From positions 13,636,089 through 13,700,088 of the forward strand of contig NC_065922.1 of NCBI RefSeq assembly GCF_024586455.1: a stretch of DNA of 64,000 bases. The letters run 5' to 3'. The position numbers and the translations under genes were made by a program. Position 1 is the stretch's first letter. Each line of letters begins with the position of its first letter. Source of the DNA: Bactrocera neohumeralis. Taxonomy: Eukaryota; Arthropoda; Insecta; Diptera; Tephritidae. Positions 45,840 through 57,209 of this stretch are shown here, piece after piece. The notes under the pieces are model-generated. The model ran no database searches. It was not told the origin of the DNA and saw only the letters and a program-made list of their open reading frames with translations.

Positions 45840-46484
45840 AATTATGGGTATCTTCTTCTTCTACATAGATTAGAACAACAGAACGGCAGTCATTCGTACT
45901 TCTCGCTGTTTCCAAGTGAAGCTAGGTCCTTCTCCTTCCAACGCGTCCTGCTCTTCCTCTAATTCCCGCGGCGGGTACTGCGTCGCTGTCCCTTAATTCG
46001 CTGAACTACTTATGTCAATGTCATCGTATATCTCATACAGTTCATCGTTTCATCGAATGCGATATTTGCCGTTGCCCAAGCGCAAAGGATCATAAAGCTT
46101 CCACAGAACCTTTCTCTCGAAAACTCGTAACGTCGACTCATCAGATGTTATCATCGTCCATGCCTCTGCACCAAATAACAGGACGGATATGATGAGTGAC
46201 GTGTAGAATTTAGTCTTTCTTAGTCGAGAGAGGACTTTACTTTTCAATTGCCTACTCAGTCCGAAGTAGCACCTGTTGGCAAGAGTTATGCTACGTTGGA
46301 TTTCGAGGTTGAAATTATTGTTGGTGTTGCTGGTTCTAAGATAGACGAAATGATCTACGACTGCGAAGTTAGGACTGTCAACAGTGTCGGGTGGGCCAAG
46401 TCTCGCATGCAACGACTGTTTGTTTGACAACAGCAGATATTTTGGCTGATGGATATACCATCTGATTAAATTTGGCACTTTCAC
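45840..46484 (-). pseudogene. RTE-like LINE relic: RT thumb and C-terminus
   Basis: A 144-residue minus-strand frame (46050-46484) reads FAVVDHFVYLRTSNTNNN, LEIQRSITLANRCYFGLSRQ, LKSKVLSRLRKTKFYTSLII, LLFGAEAWTMITSDESTLRV-FERKVLWKLY. It then continues, past a stop, as NDELYEIYDDID toward 45840. It is the complement of the 5' part at 44.6-45.6 kb but lies in the opposite orientation. Confidence 0.82.
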
Positions 46485-47869
46485 TTATTTTAACGCAAAT
46501 CTTTATACAATCCAAGGCTTAGTCCAATTTTCCATACATCTGTTTCAGATCATTTGGTAAGAGTTTAGCAATGACACGCTTGATATCTAAAACATTAACC
46601 AAAATATAAGGATTCCAGCCATAAGAAATGTTAACACTGCCATCTCCCTAATGGCAATGCAATGATTTTCAAACACTGTTCCATAAACTTTTTCCATATA
46701 ATTGTCATTGAATCCACTTCGGACGATTGAACTTTCAGTGAATACTCTTTCTACCTACATGGGTTTCGTCTTTCTCATAATAGTACCATCTAAACTTTGC
46801 TCCCTAAGTAGCCCACGAGTTCTCATTTCTTTGGCAATCCTCGGCCTACACTATTCAGTCAACACTTGAACTTTGCAAAGCTCAGGGCTTCCTTTTCTAA
46901 CTAGTTCCTTAACCAACAAAAGCTACCAAGGAAATGTTGTTGTGCTTGTCAAGCTAAGAACGGGTTCGATTAACAAAGGCTCCGATTAATAATCTTGCTA
47001 GATCAACTGGATTTCAAATCAGCACACTACTTGTATATCAACTCTCGAAAAAAATATAGTTTTTCATGATTTGTAACCATTAAAAGTGAACTCTAGTACT
47101 CATCAATAATATTGGTAATATAAACACAAATACGGCTATAACAATATTTATGTATACAAGCATAGCAATTAACAAAAACTACGCATAACTTTAATAGTAT
47201 TAACTAAAATTGTAAAAATTATATTTAATTTTCGTTAAAGTGCCGCCGAGCTTTTTTGTCGCCATAAACGCCGTAAGCTTTAAAGTCGCGGAAATTTTTA
47301 ACAAATTGTGAATTCCTGCGGCAAGAGAGTGTGGCAAAAAATTAAGCGTCACGTGTGTTTAACGGCTTGCTTGGGCGTTAATGTGGCAAAAACCGTTATT
47401 TTTACATTTACAAAGGGCACACATGCGCATACATATTTACATATATAAGGGCAGAGGTATATACGTAGTAACGAATGTTTCATATTTTTATGGGTACCCA
47501 ATAGGTATCAATTATTCGTGAGATGTGGAGTAAGGTATAATCTATTTTACAAACTTGTAGCTCTTTTTCCTACATATCTGTAATATGTACGTTTGAACTT
47601 TTCCTTAAAAAGTACCGTTGATTCTAAAACAATTCAGCTTAAGCCAAACTATGCTACTGTTACGACAATCAACCGCGAAACCATTCACAGATTGAGTTAG
47701 AGCCATAACTTGTTTGGTCTCAGAATTATACTGATCAGGTGTAAATCATTTGGACTTAATAGCTCTTTTGGACTACGTTTTAGTTAGGCCTGCGGGTTCC
47801 AAGGCTTTTGCAAACTTTCTCAGATGATGAGCTGAAACTGTCCGCTTCCGAAAAATAACTTATTATTCA
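46485..47869. other. unassigned AT-rich DNA
   Basis: Nothing is recognised here apart from a short GC-richer patch at 47225-47400. Confidence 0.35.
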
Positions 47870-48130
47870 GGAACGAGCTGAGTCGAACTAGCCGTATTGG
47901 TTTGCTCCTCCGTCTATCTGTGTATACGCGAACCAATCTCTTAGTTTTTTAGATATCGAACTGAAATTTGTCACACGTTCTTTCCATTCCAAAAGAAGTA
48001 CTCTTTTGCTGGAATTGCCAAGATCGGATAACTTTTGCATATAGCTACCATACAAACTGAACAATCAAAATCTAGTTCTTATATGGGGGAACTGCATGAA
48101 ATTTGACATAGAGTATTGCCCAAGACAAGG
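47870..48130 (+). repeat. fragment of the 20.8 kb Helentron-like family
   Basis: TCCGTCTATCTGTGTATACG, TTTTTTAGATATCGAACTGA and ATATAGCTACCATACAAACT with GAACAATC match the arrangement at 20.80-21.05 kb, including one unit of the ~154 bp repeat. Confidence 0.6.
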
Positions 48131-50790
48131 CTAAAACTTTCGAACATTAATTTTCGATATTTAGCAAAATAAATAATTTTAAAAATTTTTAATTTTTGAT
48201 AAAAAATATTTTTTCCTCATTAAGTAACCTTAATGCGACTTGTAGGCTGTTTATGGTATATCAAACAAGTGGCTAAAAATACTTTTTTCAATAACATTCA
48301 CCGTTGATATTTCCAACAGACCCGAAAAATGTACTAACGTCGAATTACATGCAACAAAAACGCGCAGGCCAGCAGCTTTTTGTGGCAACGCCCGGCTGCT
48401 TGGCTGTTTGCTTTCGCTACGCAAACCAAATAATTACGAATTCATAATTGTTGCAAAAAATTGTAGAAAAATGCAAATGCAATTTCTGCTTATGCACCCT
48501 GTATGCCAAACAAAGCAAAGCGCATAACAAAAACAACAAAGCTGCTAGCATTGGCTGGACACATGCTGCTAAAGAGAAAATGCACCTTTAGTCTGGAGTA
48601 TGTTAGTGTGCGTCTGTGTGTTAGTGTGTGAGTGTGTGTGCGTGCGTTGCGTGACAACTGCACCGCGCCGACAACAACCACAGAGGCAATCCGCAAAATG
48701 TGGCCAATATTTTAAATATTAAAAATACGCGAACCGCGCGCGCTGCAAGCCCCCCACCGCCAGCGCCACCTGCCGCCGGCATAAATAGTTGGCTAAGTTT
48801 TTTGCGAGCTTCAAATGAATTTTTCGCATTTAAACACGTTGCAGAATGCGACAGTGCGAGAGGGAGAAGAAGTAGTGGGGGTAGTGGAAGGTGGAGACGA
48901 GCAAAGCTTGGAAAATAAATATGGCCAATGTGCAACTTAATGCACAATAGGCGACACACACACGCACACACCCACACACATATTTACTTGCTGCCGCTGC
49001 GCAGAGAGCAGGTATTATCCGTTAAGTAATTTAATCCGAATTTATTTTAATAAAGCCGAAGCTTCCAACGCCCAACCGAAGCCAAGGTAACCAGGATGTG
49101 CCGGACACGGCGTTGCATAGCAACATATCCGGTAGCAGCAATGTGCCACAAATGAAATTATTGTCCACCAGCAAGCGGCCAACACTACAACTACACATAC
49201 ACACACACACACTCATGAATATATACTTAAAAGTAGAATATCACGCAGCAAAGGACACGAGCAAGGACACTTCACCTGAGTTGAGCACACCGAGGGCCGG
49301 AGGTCCCTGGTCGACCGGTGGCGAGTGCGTTGTTGAGGGCAAAGGATTTCAAATCATATTACTGTGAATTTTACACGCTCAAAACGCATGTAATTGGCTT
49401 TTGGAGAGCCCAGCACTAGTCGCAAGAATGAGAGACACAGAGGTAGGGAACCGCTGATAGGAAAAAAGTTTGGAAAAAAACATGTGTGAAGCAGCAAATT
49501 AATAATAAAATAAAAGGAAGCAGCGTAGAGCATTACAAAGTGGACATTCTAGACATAAGGAATTAGAGCGACCCCACACACACACACACAAACATACACA
49601 AGCGCACTCACACACGCCGCCGCCGCCGTCACTTGAGCAGTTATTTGAGCAGCTTACTTCCTTGCCGCTGCAGCACCCCCACCGCACTGCGCCCTTTGTG
49701 GCACTAAGCTCAGCGTGAAATGTGAATGGGCTGCCGAAAAGGAGCGACGACTGCGGCTGTTGCAACAGGAGCACCAGTTGTGGCAGTGCTGCAAGCTGCA
49801 AATAAATTACGAAGAAGGTGCGGAAAAGTGCAAAGAACATACGGAAAATTCAGAAAATGCGGCACGAGGGCAGAAGGCGAAAGGTCAGCGAGACTTTTGT
49901 GAGTCCACTCAAGCGTTGGACGCCTGCAATAAGTCTCTCTGCACACACAGAGGTACACACTGGTTTGCAGCAGCGGTTGCTTCGGTTGCTTGGAGGTCAG
50001 CACATATACTCTCTTGGTACATACATATATACCAATAATATATAAATATGTTTTTTTTTTGCATAAGTGTGTAATAATAAAACGCTTTTGTAAGTTGAGC
50101 TGCAGCAAACCCTTTTTCGGGGTCTGAGTATATAAATGCACTACTTTTTACGCTTCAGTCGCCATATTAAGTCGCAGCACACGTCACTTAAAGCGATAAG
50201 TGGGAAGCGTAGAGAATTTTTCTATTAAAATTAAATTGATTATTGCTGATATCTGTTCGAGAAGGATTTGCTATTGGATTCTTTTAAGAGATTTCTTTAA
50301 CTACATAAATTCAGTTTCCAATTATGGCGATTGCCTTTACGGATTTCATGACAATGAGTATTCGTAATCGTCTTAAGGGTTAACTCTCATTGCCAAACTT
50401 ATTGAGAACAGGACGGACTAAAACCTAAAATTTTGATCAGGAATACTGCATACGATAATTTCGAGTAAATTCTTCACACAAAAATATTATCATAAAATAA
50501 ATTGGAAATCAGGGACCACTAATCAAATCCTTATCTCCCCCAATTTGTCAAAAGATTTCAATCAAACATCCATAACTTACAATTACAAAACATGAGAAAG
50601 CATGATTCATTCTCTTTTGCTAAAACTCACTTTGATACTTTCTACTTTGGACAAAAAGCACCCGGAAATTCTAATTAAAATCTCCCGGTAAATGATAATT
50701 CAAAAAACTTGTTTTTCTAAGTTGGTTGGACTGTCCTTATTTAATATGCCAAGCAGATGCGCGGTCTGTAAAAAGTTTGACTGATTTTTC
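48131..50790. other. host-like non-coding DNA
   Basis: From 48330 to 50170 the DNA is GC-richer with CA/GT microsatellites (about 48600-48640, 48955-48980, 49198-49212, 49574-49590). No gene is recognised. From 50170 to 50790 it is AT-rich and unassigned. Confidence 0.4.
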
Positions 50791-50794
50791 AAAA

Positions 50795-51190
50795 AGGGTA
50801 CTCCAAACAGGTCTCTTTGGACATGCTTGATCATGGGAATTCCTCCTCCACATTCATGGAAAGCATTATTGCTGCCAATGAGACATGGACCTACGAGTTT
50901 GCCATCAACAATCACCGGAATGGCGAGAAAAACGAGCCAAAACTAAGTCAAAGCCGCTCAAAAATCAAGGAGATGCTCACTTTTTTCAATATTCGTGTTT
51001 TGGTGCATCATGAATTTGTTGCGGAGGGACAGACGGTCGCGAGGGAGTTCTATTTGGCCGTATTAAGGCCGGAATTGTGGAAGAACAATTCATGGATCTT
51101 ACACGATGAGCGCACCAGCGCAACGAGCCACGATTGTGACCGAATTGAGAGCCAAAAACGCAATCAATACCATTAATCAACTTTCGTGTC
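50795..51190 (+). pseudogene. mariner relic, central catalytic region
   Basis: The frame at 50817-51176 reads IIAANETWTYEFAINN, KLSQSRSKIKEMLTFFNIRV, LVHHEFVAEGQTVAREFYLA, ELWKNNSWILHDE and, in the next frame, APAQRATIVTELRAKNAINT. The first catalytic Asp (TGDETW) is Asn (AANETW), and the second Asp region is disrupted by a small deletion. It is the same broad lineage as the 31.97-33.8 kb copy. Confidence 0.78.
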
Positions 51191-51648
51191 CGTAATATTT
51201 GAGCATATGAGCAAAAAGTCAACCAACTAATCGAAAATCATGATGTTAGGGTTATGCGGTAAGGTGTGGACCAATTCCATATACATACATACTTATATGC
51301 CATAAAATCAACCAGGAGTTTTAAATTTTTATACTAGGTAGTTGAGGACTTTGGCTATTCTTGCTCCAATTTTAACCACTTTAGTTAGAAAACAACAATG
51401 TGATTAGAGCGAAAAACTCTCTAAATTTCTTAAAGATATCAAATATATTGACCTATATATTATATATGGTATGAAGTCAACAGGATATTCGAAAATCTTT
51501 ATATTCGGTATATGGGGGCTAATATTGAACACATTTTATTAGTTTTAAGATTAGGGTACCATCACGAATACTAAAGGAGTAAAGACAACTAGATGTTTGA
51601 AAATTCTGATATAAATTATATGAAGTCTAGGGCAAGTTTTCACCTGAT
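51191..51648. other. unassigned AT-rich, probably repetitive DNA
   Basis: Phrases such as TTCGGTATATGGGGGCTAAT and ACTAGGTAGTTGAGG look like eroded dispersed repeat, but I cannot place them in a family. Confidence 0.3.
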
Positions 51649-52744
51649 TTTTATACTCTCGCAACAATGTTGCTAACGAGAGTATTATAGTTTTGTTCAC
51701 ATAACGGTTGTTTGTAAGTCCTAAAACTAAAAGAGTCAGATATAGGGTTATATATACCAAAGTGATCAGGGCGACGAGTAGAGTCGAAATCCGGATGTCT
51801 GTCTGTCCGTCCGTCTGTCCGTCCGTCCGTGCAAGCTGTAACTTGAGTAAAAATTGAGATATCATGATGAAACTTGGTACACGTATTCCTTGGCTCCATA
51901 AGAAGGTTAAGTTCGAAGATGGGCAAAATCGGCCCACTGCCACGCCCACAAAATGGCGGAAACCGAAAACCTATAAAGTGTCATAACTAAGCCATAAATA
52001 AAGATATTAAAGTGAAATTTGGCACAAAGGCTCGCATTAGGGAGGTTCATATTTGGACGTAAGTTTTTTATAAAAGTGGGTGTGGCCGCGGCCCCTACTA
52101 AGTTCTTTGTACATGTCTCAGAGTTTTTTGTACATATCTCGGAAACTACTATAGCTATGTCAACCAAACTCTACAGAGTCATTTCCTTCAGGCATTTCCA
52201 TATACAGTTCAAAAATGTAAGAAATCGGATAATAACCACGCCCACCTCCCATACAAAGGTTATGTTCAAAATCACTAAAAGTGCGTTAACCGACTAACAA
52301 AAAACGTCAGAAACACTAAATTTTACGGAAGAAGTGGCAGAAGGAAGCTGCCCCCAGGCTTTTTTTAAAAATTGAAAATGGGCGTGGCGCCGCCCACTTA
52401 TGGACCAAGAAGCATATCTCAGGAGCTACTAGACCGATTTCAATGAAATTCGGTATATAATGTTTTCTTAACACCCTGATGACATGTACGAAATATGGCT
52501 GAAATCGGTTCACAACCACGCCTTCTTCCAATATAAAGCTATTTTGAATTCCATCTGATGCCTTCTTTGTATAATACGAGTATAAACATTAGGAACCAAT
52601 GATGATAGCGGAATAAAACTTTACACAAATACGGTATTTGAAAAATATGTAAATGACGGATAATGAAATCTCGATTATCACTTTACCATGCGAGAGTATA
52701 AAATGTTCGGTGACACCCGAACTTAGCCCTTCCTTACTTGTTTT
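51649..52744 (+). mobile_element. Helentron-like non-autonomous element, copy B
   Basis: It has the same architecture as copy A. The left TTTTATACTCTCGC (51649-51662) is the perfect reverse complement of GCGAGAGTATAAAA (52690-52703). A 5' terminal hairpin pairs ATACTCTCG with CGAGAGTAT and GCAACA with TGTTGC. There is a TGTC/CGTC microsatellite at about 51796-51831. The 3' hairpin GTTCGG-TGACAC-CCGAAC is followed by TTAGCCCTTCCTTACTTGTT. The 1096 bp length against 1098 bp in copy A, and the close similarity over most of the body, show recent common origin. No coding capacity is seen. Confidence 0.72.
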
Positions 52745-52769
52745 TTTTTAATTTGAGGCAGCGGTGCAT

Positions 52770-52965
52770 CGTTGTTAGAAAAGCACGCTTTCTCAAAGGA
52801 TGAACCATACAAGACTTAGCAGCGGCCAACATTTGAAGGAGATAACCTTCGAAAAATTAATGCTAAAAAATGTTCTTTCAAATGACGATCAACATTCCAC
52901 ATTAAACTTGAAGTTTCTGTGTTTTTCCGTTAAAAATTTGGTAACTTCGAAATGGATCACCCATT
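52770..52965 (+). pseudogene. 3' end of a DD41D mariner
   Basis: AACATTTGAAGGAGATAACC, TTCGAAAAATTAATG and ACTTCGAAATGGATCACCCA match the last 150 bp of the 5.26-6.19 kb copy (end of HLKEIIFKK plus the terminal repeat GAAATGGATCACTC). Confidence 0.65.
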
Positions 52966-53572
52966 CTTAATCCCATTCTACCAATTTTTGACATACAGGC
53001 AAACTATTCCCGGAGATTTGTTCTCCCGGATTAGCTAAATCATATCTCACAGGTTGACAGATATTTTCGATAAAAAGTCAGCTTTAAGCATACTCATATT
53101 CGGTTTCTGCCAACTTGAAAAGTTGTGATTCAATTTCAACTATTTTTGTACAGGAAACCGAAATTAAGACGATAACGTCATTGATTCTGGATTCATCTCA
53201 ATCGTAATGTATGAAAAGTAGGCATTGTATTATGCCGACTCCGTTCACATTTTCAGAAAGTAATATAAAAAAGTTAAAATAGTGTGATATACACAAAGTT
53301 TGGCTGAAATTGGTCAATTAGTTCCTGAGGTAAAGGATTTCACCCAAATGTGGGTGGTGCTACGCTCATTGTCTAACTTTTACACTGACTCCCATAAAAT
53401 CATTACTTACGATAGTAAAAAAAATTAAAAAATTTTCCAATTAAAAAAAATTAAAATTTTATGATGTCAAGCCCACTATTCAAAAAGTTTTAAACCGTAA
53501 ATGTCAATTCATACTCCGATGCTTTGTACTAAATTACAGTTTGTATCGTAATTTGCGGCTAAGTTATGACAC
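52966..53572. other. unassigned AT-rich DNA
   Basis: Parts of 53270-53570 (AGTTCCTGAGGTAAAGGATT, TTGCGGCTAAGTTATGACAC) read like dispersed-repeat text similar in style to the Helentron-like elements, but no ends are visible. Confidence 0.3.
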
Positions 53573-53728
53573 TATATGTGACCTGGTCTACGGAAAGGGG
53601 GCTTAGGTGTCAAAAAAAAGAAGAACAATTAATGAGATAACGAGAAACTGACGATTATTTTTAACAGCTTTTCCCAGAAAACTAGTTTTCGCACGTTAGC
53701 ACCCTTTTCGTAGACCACGTCACATATA
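53573..53728. mobile_element. 156 bp MITE with long inverted repeats
   Basis: The left arm TATATGTGACCTGGTCTACG continuing GAAAGGGGGCTTA is mirrored by the right arm TAGCACCCTTTTCGTAGACC continuing ACGTCACATATA. Arms are about 35 bp with few mismatches. There is no coding capacity. Its right end is one base from the TA target of the mariner that starts at 53732. Confidence 0.75.
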
Positions 53729-53731
53729 CTA

Positions 53732-55035
53732 CTGTGCCCAAAAAATGTGACATTTGAATTTAAACTACGCGCGTCGAAGGATTTCGAGAATTATTTTTTT
53801 TTTTTAGGTTGATAGTACTGTCAGTCACATTTGTGTCAAATTTCATGTCAAAATATTCATTAGTGCTTCAGATACGAGTCGTTTTGTGAGCTGCTAAAAG
53901 TGAGTTTTTCGATTTTTGCGATGTCGAAATTTGTTGAGCAAAGAGTTTGCATTAAATTTTGTTTACGGAATCAATTTTCTGCTGCGGATACGTTGAGGAT
54001 GGTGCAGAAAGCCTTTGGTGATGAGGCTATGTCTAAAAAAAATGTTTGCAAGTGGTATAGTGAGTTCCAAGCCGGCCGTGAACGTGTCGAAGACGAAGAG
54101 CGTCCAGGGCGACCATCAACCTCAACCGACGAAGCTCACGTTCAACAAATCAAAGATTTGGTATTGAAAAACCGTCGATTAACAATTAGAGACCTTGCTG
54201 ATGAAGTTGGCATATCGAAAGGCTCAGCCAATACCATTTTGAAGGATGTTTTGGGCCTCAAGCGCGTCAAATCTCGACTGGTACCGAAAACATTTAATTT
54301 TTTGGAAAAAGGCTTCGCGTTGAAGTGTGTGAAACGATGCTTTCCGACTACCTGGGTGTCATGAAACGCATTATAACTGGCGATGAGACTTGGATCTATG
54401 CTTACGACCCCGAAACAACCGATCAATCGAGCGAATATCGTGCCAAAAGAGAGCCGAGACCAAAAAAATCGCGCCAAAGTCGCTCAAAAATCAAGGTCAT
54501 GTTGACTGTTTTCTTCGATTATCGTGGTGTTGTGCATTATGAATTCCTTCCAACCGGTCAAACAGTCAACAGGGAATATTGTTTGAACGTTATGCGTCGT
54601 TTGCGTAACGCTATCCGCCTAAAAAGGCCGGAATTGTGGAAAGACAATTCTTGGTTTTTACACCACGATAATGCACCATCCCATACTGCCCTCGTAATTC
54701 GTGATCATTTCGCCAAAAACTCAACCCATATCGTTCCGCAACCACCGTATTCACCTGAACTGGCGCCGTGCGACTTCTGGCTGTTCATCAAGCTCAAAAG
54801 ACCGCTCCGGGGACACCGTTTTTATACGAGAGAGGAGATTCAAGCCGCAGCGAAGACGGAACTGAAGGCCATCCCGGAAAGTGACTACAACCAATGTTTC
54901 GAAGATTGGAAAATCCGTTGGCATAAGTGCATTGCATCGGGAGGGGATTACTTTGAAGGGGATGAAATTGATTTGGGAAGAATAAATAAAGAATTTTCAA
55001 AATAAATACAATGTCACCTTATTTTTTGGGCACAG
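53732..55035 (+). mobile_element. near-intact mariner element (DD34D)
   Basis: The element is 1304 bp, normal for mariner. The left end CTGTGCCCAAAAAATGTGAC and the right end, whose reverse complement is CTGTGCCCAAAAAATAAGGT, form TIRs of about 25 bp with a one- or two-base gap. A TA precedes the left end (53730-53731); the right flank is TT, so the target duplication has decayed by one base. It is the best-preserved DNA transposon in the window and probably the youngest. Confidence 0.88.
53921..55005 (+). pseudogene. mariner transposase with one frameshift
   Basis: Translation would start at 53921 (MSKFVEQRVCIKFCLRNQ) rather than the upstream ATG. The N-terminal helix-turn-helix (VCKWYSEFQAGR, RPGRPSTSTDEA, LTIRDLADEVGISKG) runs in one frame to about 54310. 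One base is missing near 54313, and the catalytic domain continues in the next frame. It contains ITGDETWIYAYD, VMLTVFFDYRGVVHYEFLP, WFLHHDNAPSHTAL and YSPELAPCDFWLF. All three Asp are present, and 34 residues separate the last two. Without the shift it would be a protein of about 350 residues. Confidence 0.9.
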
Positions 55036-55189
55036 TTTTCGATAAACGACATTTTGTGGACATGGCAATAATTCGACGCTGCCCAAATGCAATACCAATC
55101 TTCTTTGGATGCAAAAATAATAATAATTAATTTACAAAATTGTCACATTTGGCGTGATGACCATCCATAAGGCACTGTTGAGATGTCGT

Positions 55190-55620
55190 TATATCCTCAA
55201 AAGGCACTGTTTAATGTGCAGAGAGAGACATTGGTTCATATTCGTTCAAAAATTAAGGCGGTCAATGTAGAATGCTGTAAAATCATTAATTGGAGGATAT
55301 TGACGACGCTACACGCTATACAGCCGAAGAAGTAATCAATTTATTGAAAAAAAAAACTTTTGGTTAGTGCATTATTTCGTAGATCCGTCACCTGGACTCT
55401 AATATCGTGCGATTTAACAACGTTGGATATTTTTGTGTTTTTTTTTTGTGGGATTATGAGAACTCGCTTGTCTACGCAGATACATAAGTCCGAGGCGCTT
55501 CATGCCTGTGAGGCGATTATTCGGCTCGTTGTTGCTGTTATACGGTCCCGATTGTAGCAAAAAGTGAACGAAAATTATGCAGTTTGGTCAGTCGACTCGA
55601 TCACTTGACTGAAATAATTT
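55190..55620 (+). pseudogene. DD41D mariner C-terminal relic
   Basis: The plus strand reads DDATRYTAEEVINLLKKK, then, through stops and shifts, LTTLDIFVFFFCGIMRTRLS, TQIHKSEALHACEAIIR and KKVNENYAVWSVDS. The LDIFLWGxMKTRVYADKPKS pattern of the family is visible at LDIFVFFFCGIM. A T-run expansion near 55441-55448 disrupts the FLWG block. Confidence 0.6.
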
Positions 55621-57205
55621 TTAAAACATAATGGCAAATCATTATCTTTATAGAAAAGCTATACTCTTGGCCATAAGATTAAGTTGAATATTATAATATT
55701 TGGTATAAAAAGAGTTCTTCTTTAGACAATGTGCGTTTTATTTCTGCTTGGAAACCTTATGTCTAAAGACACCTTCATTGTAGACCAAATATTATAATAT
55801 TCAATTTCAATGTCTAACTTCAAATGAAGACTTCTACGCTAAGATCTGATATGCATGCATAACATATACATTATGTAAATACATACATAAATATACTTAT
55901 GTACATATTAAAACAGGCATACTCAAGGATCTCTTTTTGGCATTTCCGGCATTGAATTAGGGCTTCCACTGGATTTCAGGGTGACTTCTGCTGGCCGAAA
56001 CTGCACAAGAGTCAAAGCACTCGACTTGAAGGGGGTTATTTTTGCCTGCAGTTAGATACAACTATCTTCCTATACATATATATATATGAATGATATATGA
56101 ATGTGTATGTGTGCGTCGCATCTATTTTGATACATTGTTATCTGCTTGAGAACATCGCTAATAAATAATTTATACATTATACGAAAAGTCGAGAGCATTA
56201 TGACTTGTTGTATGCGCGATGGCAAATAAAAAATGGCAATGGCAGCGCCAGCAGATTGATTCGGGGTGGCAATAAAGTAATGAAACCGGAAAGTGAAGTT
56301 GAGTAACCGCGCGCGTAAGCATGTATGTGTGTGTGAGTGCACGCGTGGACCGCTGGGTCGCGCCAATCACTTCAAAGCGCGGACAAGCTGGCGGCTTACA
56401 ACAAAGATAATGCGAGCAAATGTATGTACCTCGTATATATGTATGTATGTACGTCGTATGTACTTTTTGGATATGGGTATATGTGAGTGTGTGTGTTTGT
56501 GTGTCCACAGCTCGGGGCCACTCAGCGCTTATCGCATTTGCGAATGAACTTTGTAAGGCGATTTTCCCAGGCGCGCTTTGTATGCGGTAGCAAACAACAA
56601 CAAAAACAATAAGTAGGCATTAAAAGCGAATATGAAATGTTGCAAGCGCATTTATGTGTACATATGTCTATCTTATGTTTGCTTGGCTAAAAACAAAAAA
56701 CGCATTATCTCTTGATCCACAGTCGTTCGAGAGGTTTTTTTCGTTTTCTTTTTTTGATGTCCCTGCCTAAGCATGGTCTGTCAAATTCAAATGTTACTTT
56801 ATGTATTTGCCTCAGTGTTCTGCATGTTTGTTCTCATGTCAATGTGAAAGCCATTTATTTGTGTCATATTCAATTGCTAAGGTTGTGTGCGCACTCTCGC
56901 TTTAATATGCAAAATGTCCTCTTTGAGTTGCGACGCCATTACTCGCATCCATTTTCGTAAAAAATATATTCACATACACGCTGTTTAGTTTTTAGGTGAC
57001 TTTGAAGAATACTGCGTTCTCCAAAAAAAATTATGCTTCTATCCACCTAACAGAGAATTGTTGTGTCTGTAGGTTAATTGCGAATAGAACAAGCAGCTGG
57101 TATAAATCGACACGTTCTAACTCAAATATAAGCCTATTGAAATCGAGTAACAAGCGATTTGAGGGTGAAGGTTTCTCGTCAAATAAAAAAGATTTTTATT
57201 GAAGC
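55621..57205. other. host-like and AT-rich non-coding DNA
   Basis: No gene is recognised. A GC-richer patch with GT/TATG microsatellites lies at 56240-56560. The 121 bp palindrome is listed separately. Confidence 0.4.
55684..55804. repeat. 121 bp hairpin-forming inverted repeat
   Basis: TTGAATATTATAATATTTGG plus T (55684-55704) pairs perfectly with 55784-55804, and TCTTTAGACA (55719-55728) pairs with TGTCTAAAGA (55760-55769) in register. The arms are 45 bp with a 31-base loop, and mismatches are confined to a 14-base middle section. It may be a small MITE or a fold-back sequence. Confidence 0.8.
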
Positions 57206-57209
57206 ACTT

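Noticed and set aside
44600..46484. Host endonuclease (craniofacial-development-protein-like) gene
   Set aside because: Such annotations come from RTE-like LINE endonucleases; here the frame is broken and RT sequence follows.
46960..46990. tRNA-like GGGTTCGATTAAC string
   Set aside because: No cloverleaf arms or acceptor stem can be built around it.
50817..51176. SETMAR-type domesticated host gene
   Set aside because: No SET domain, first catalytic Asp changed, frame disrupted; it is a plain mariner fragment.
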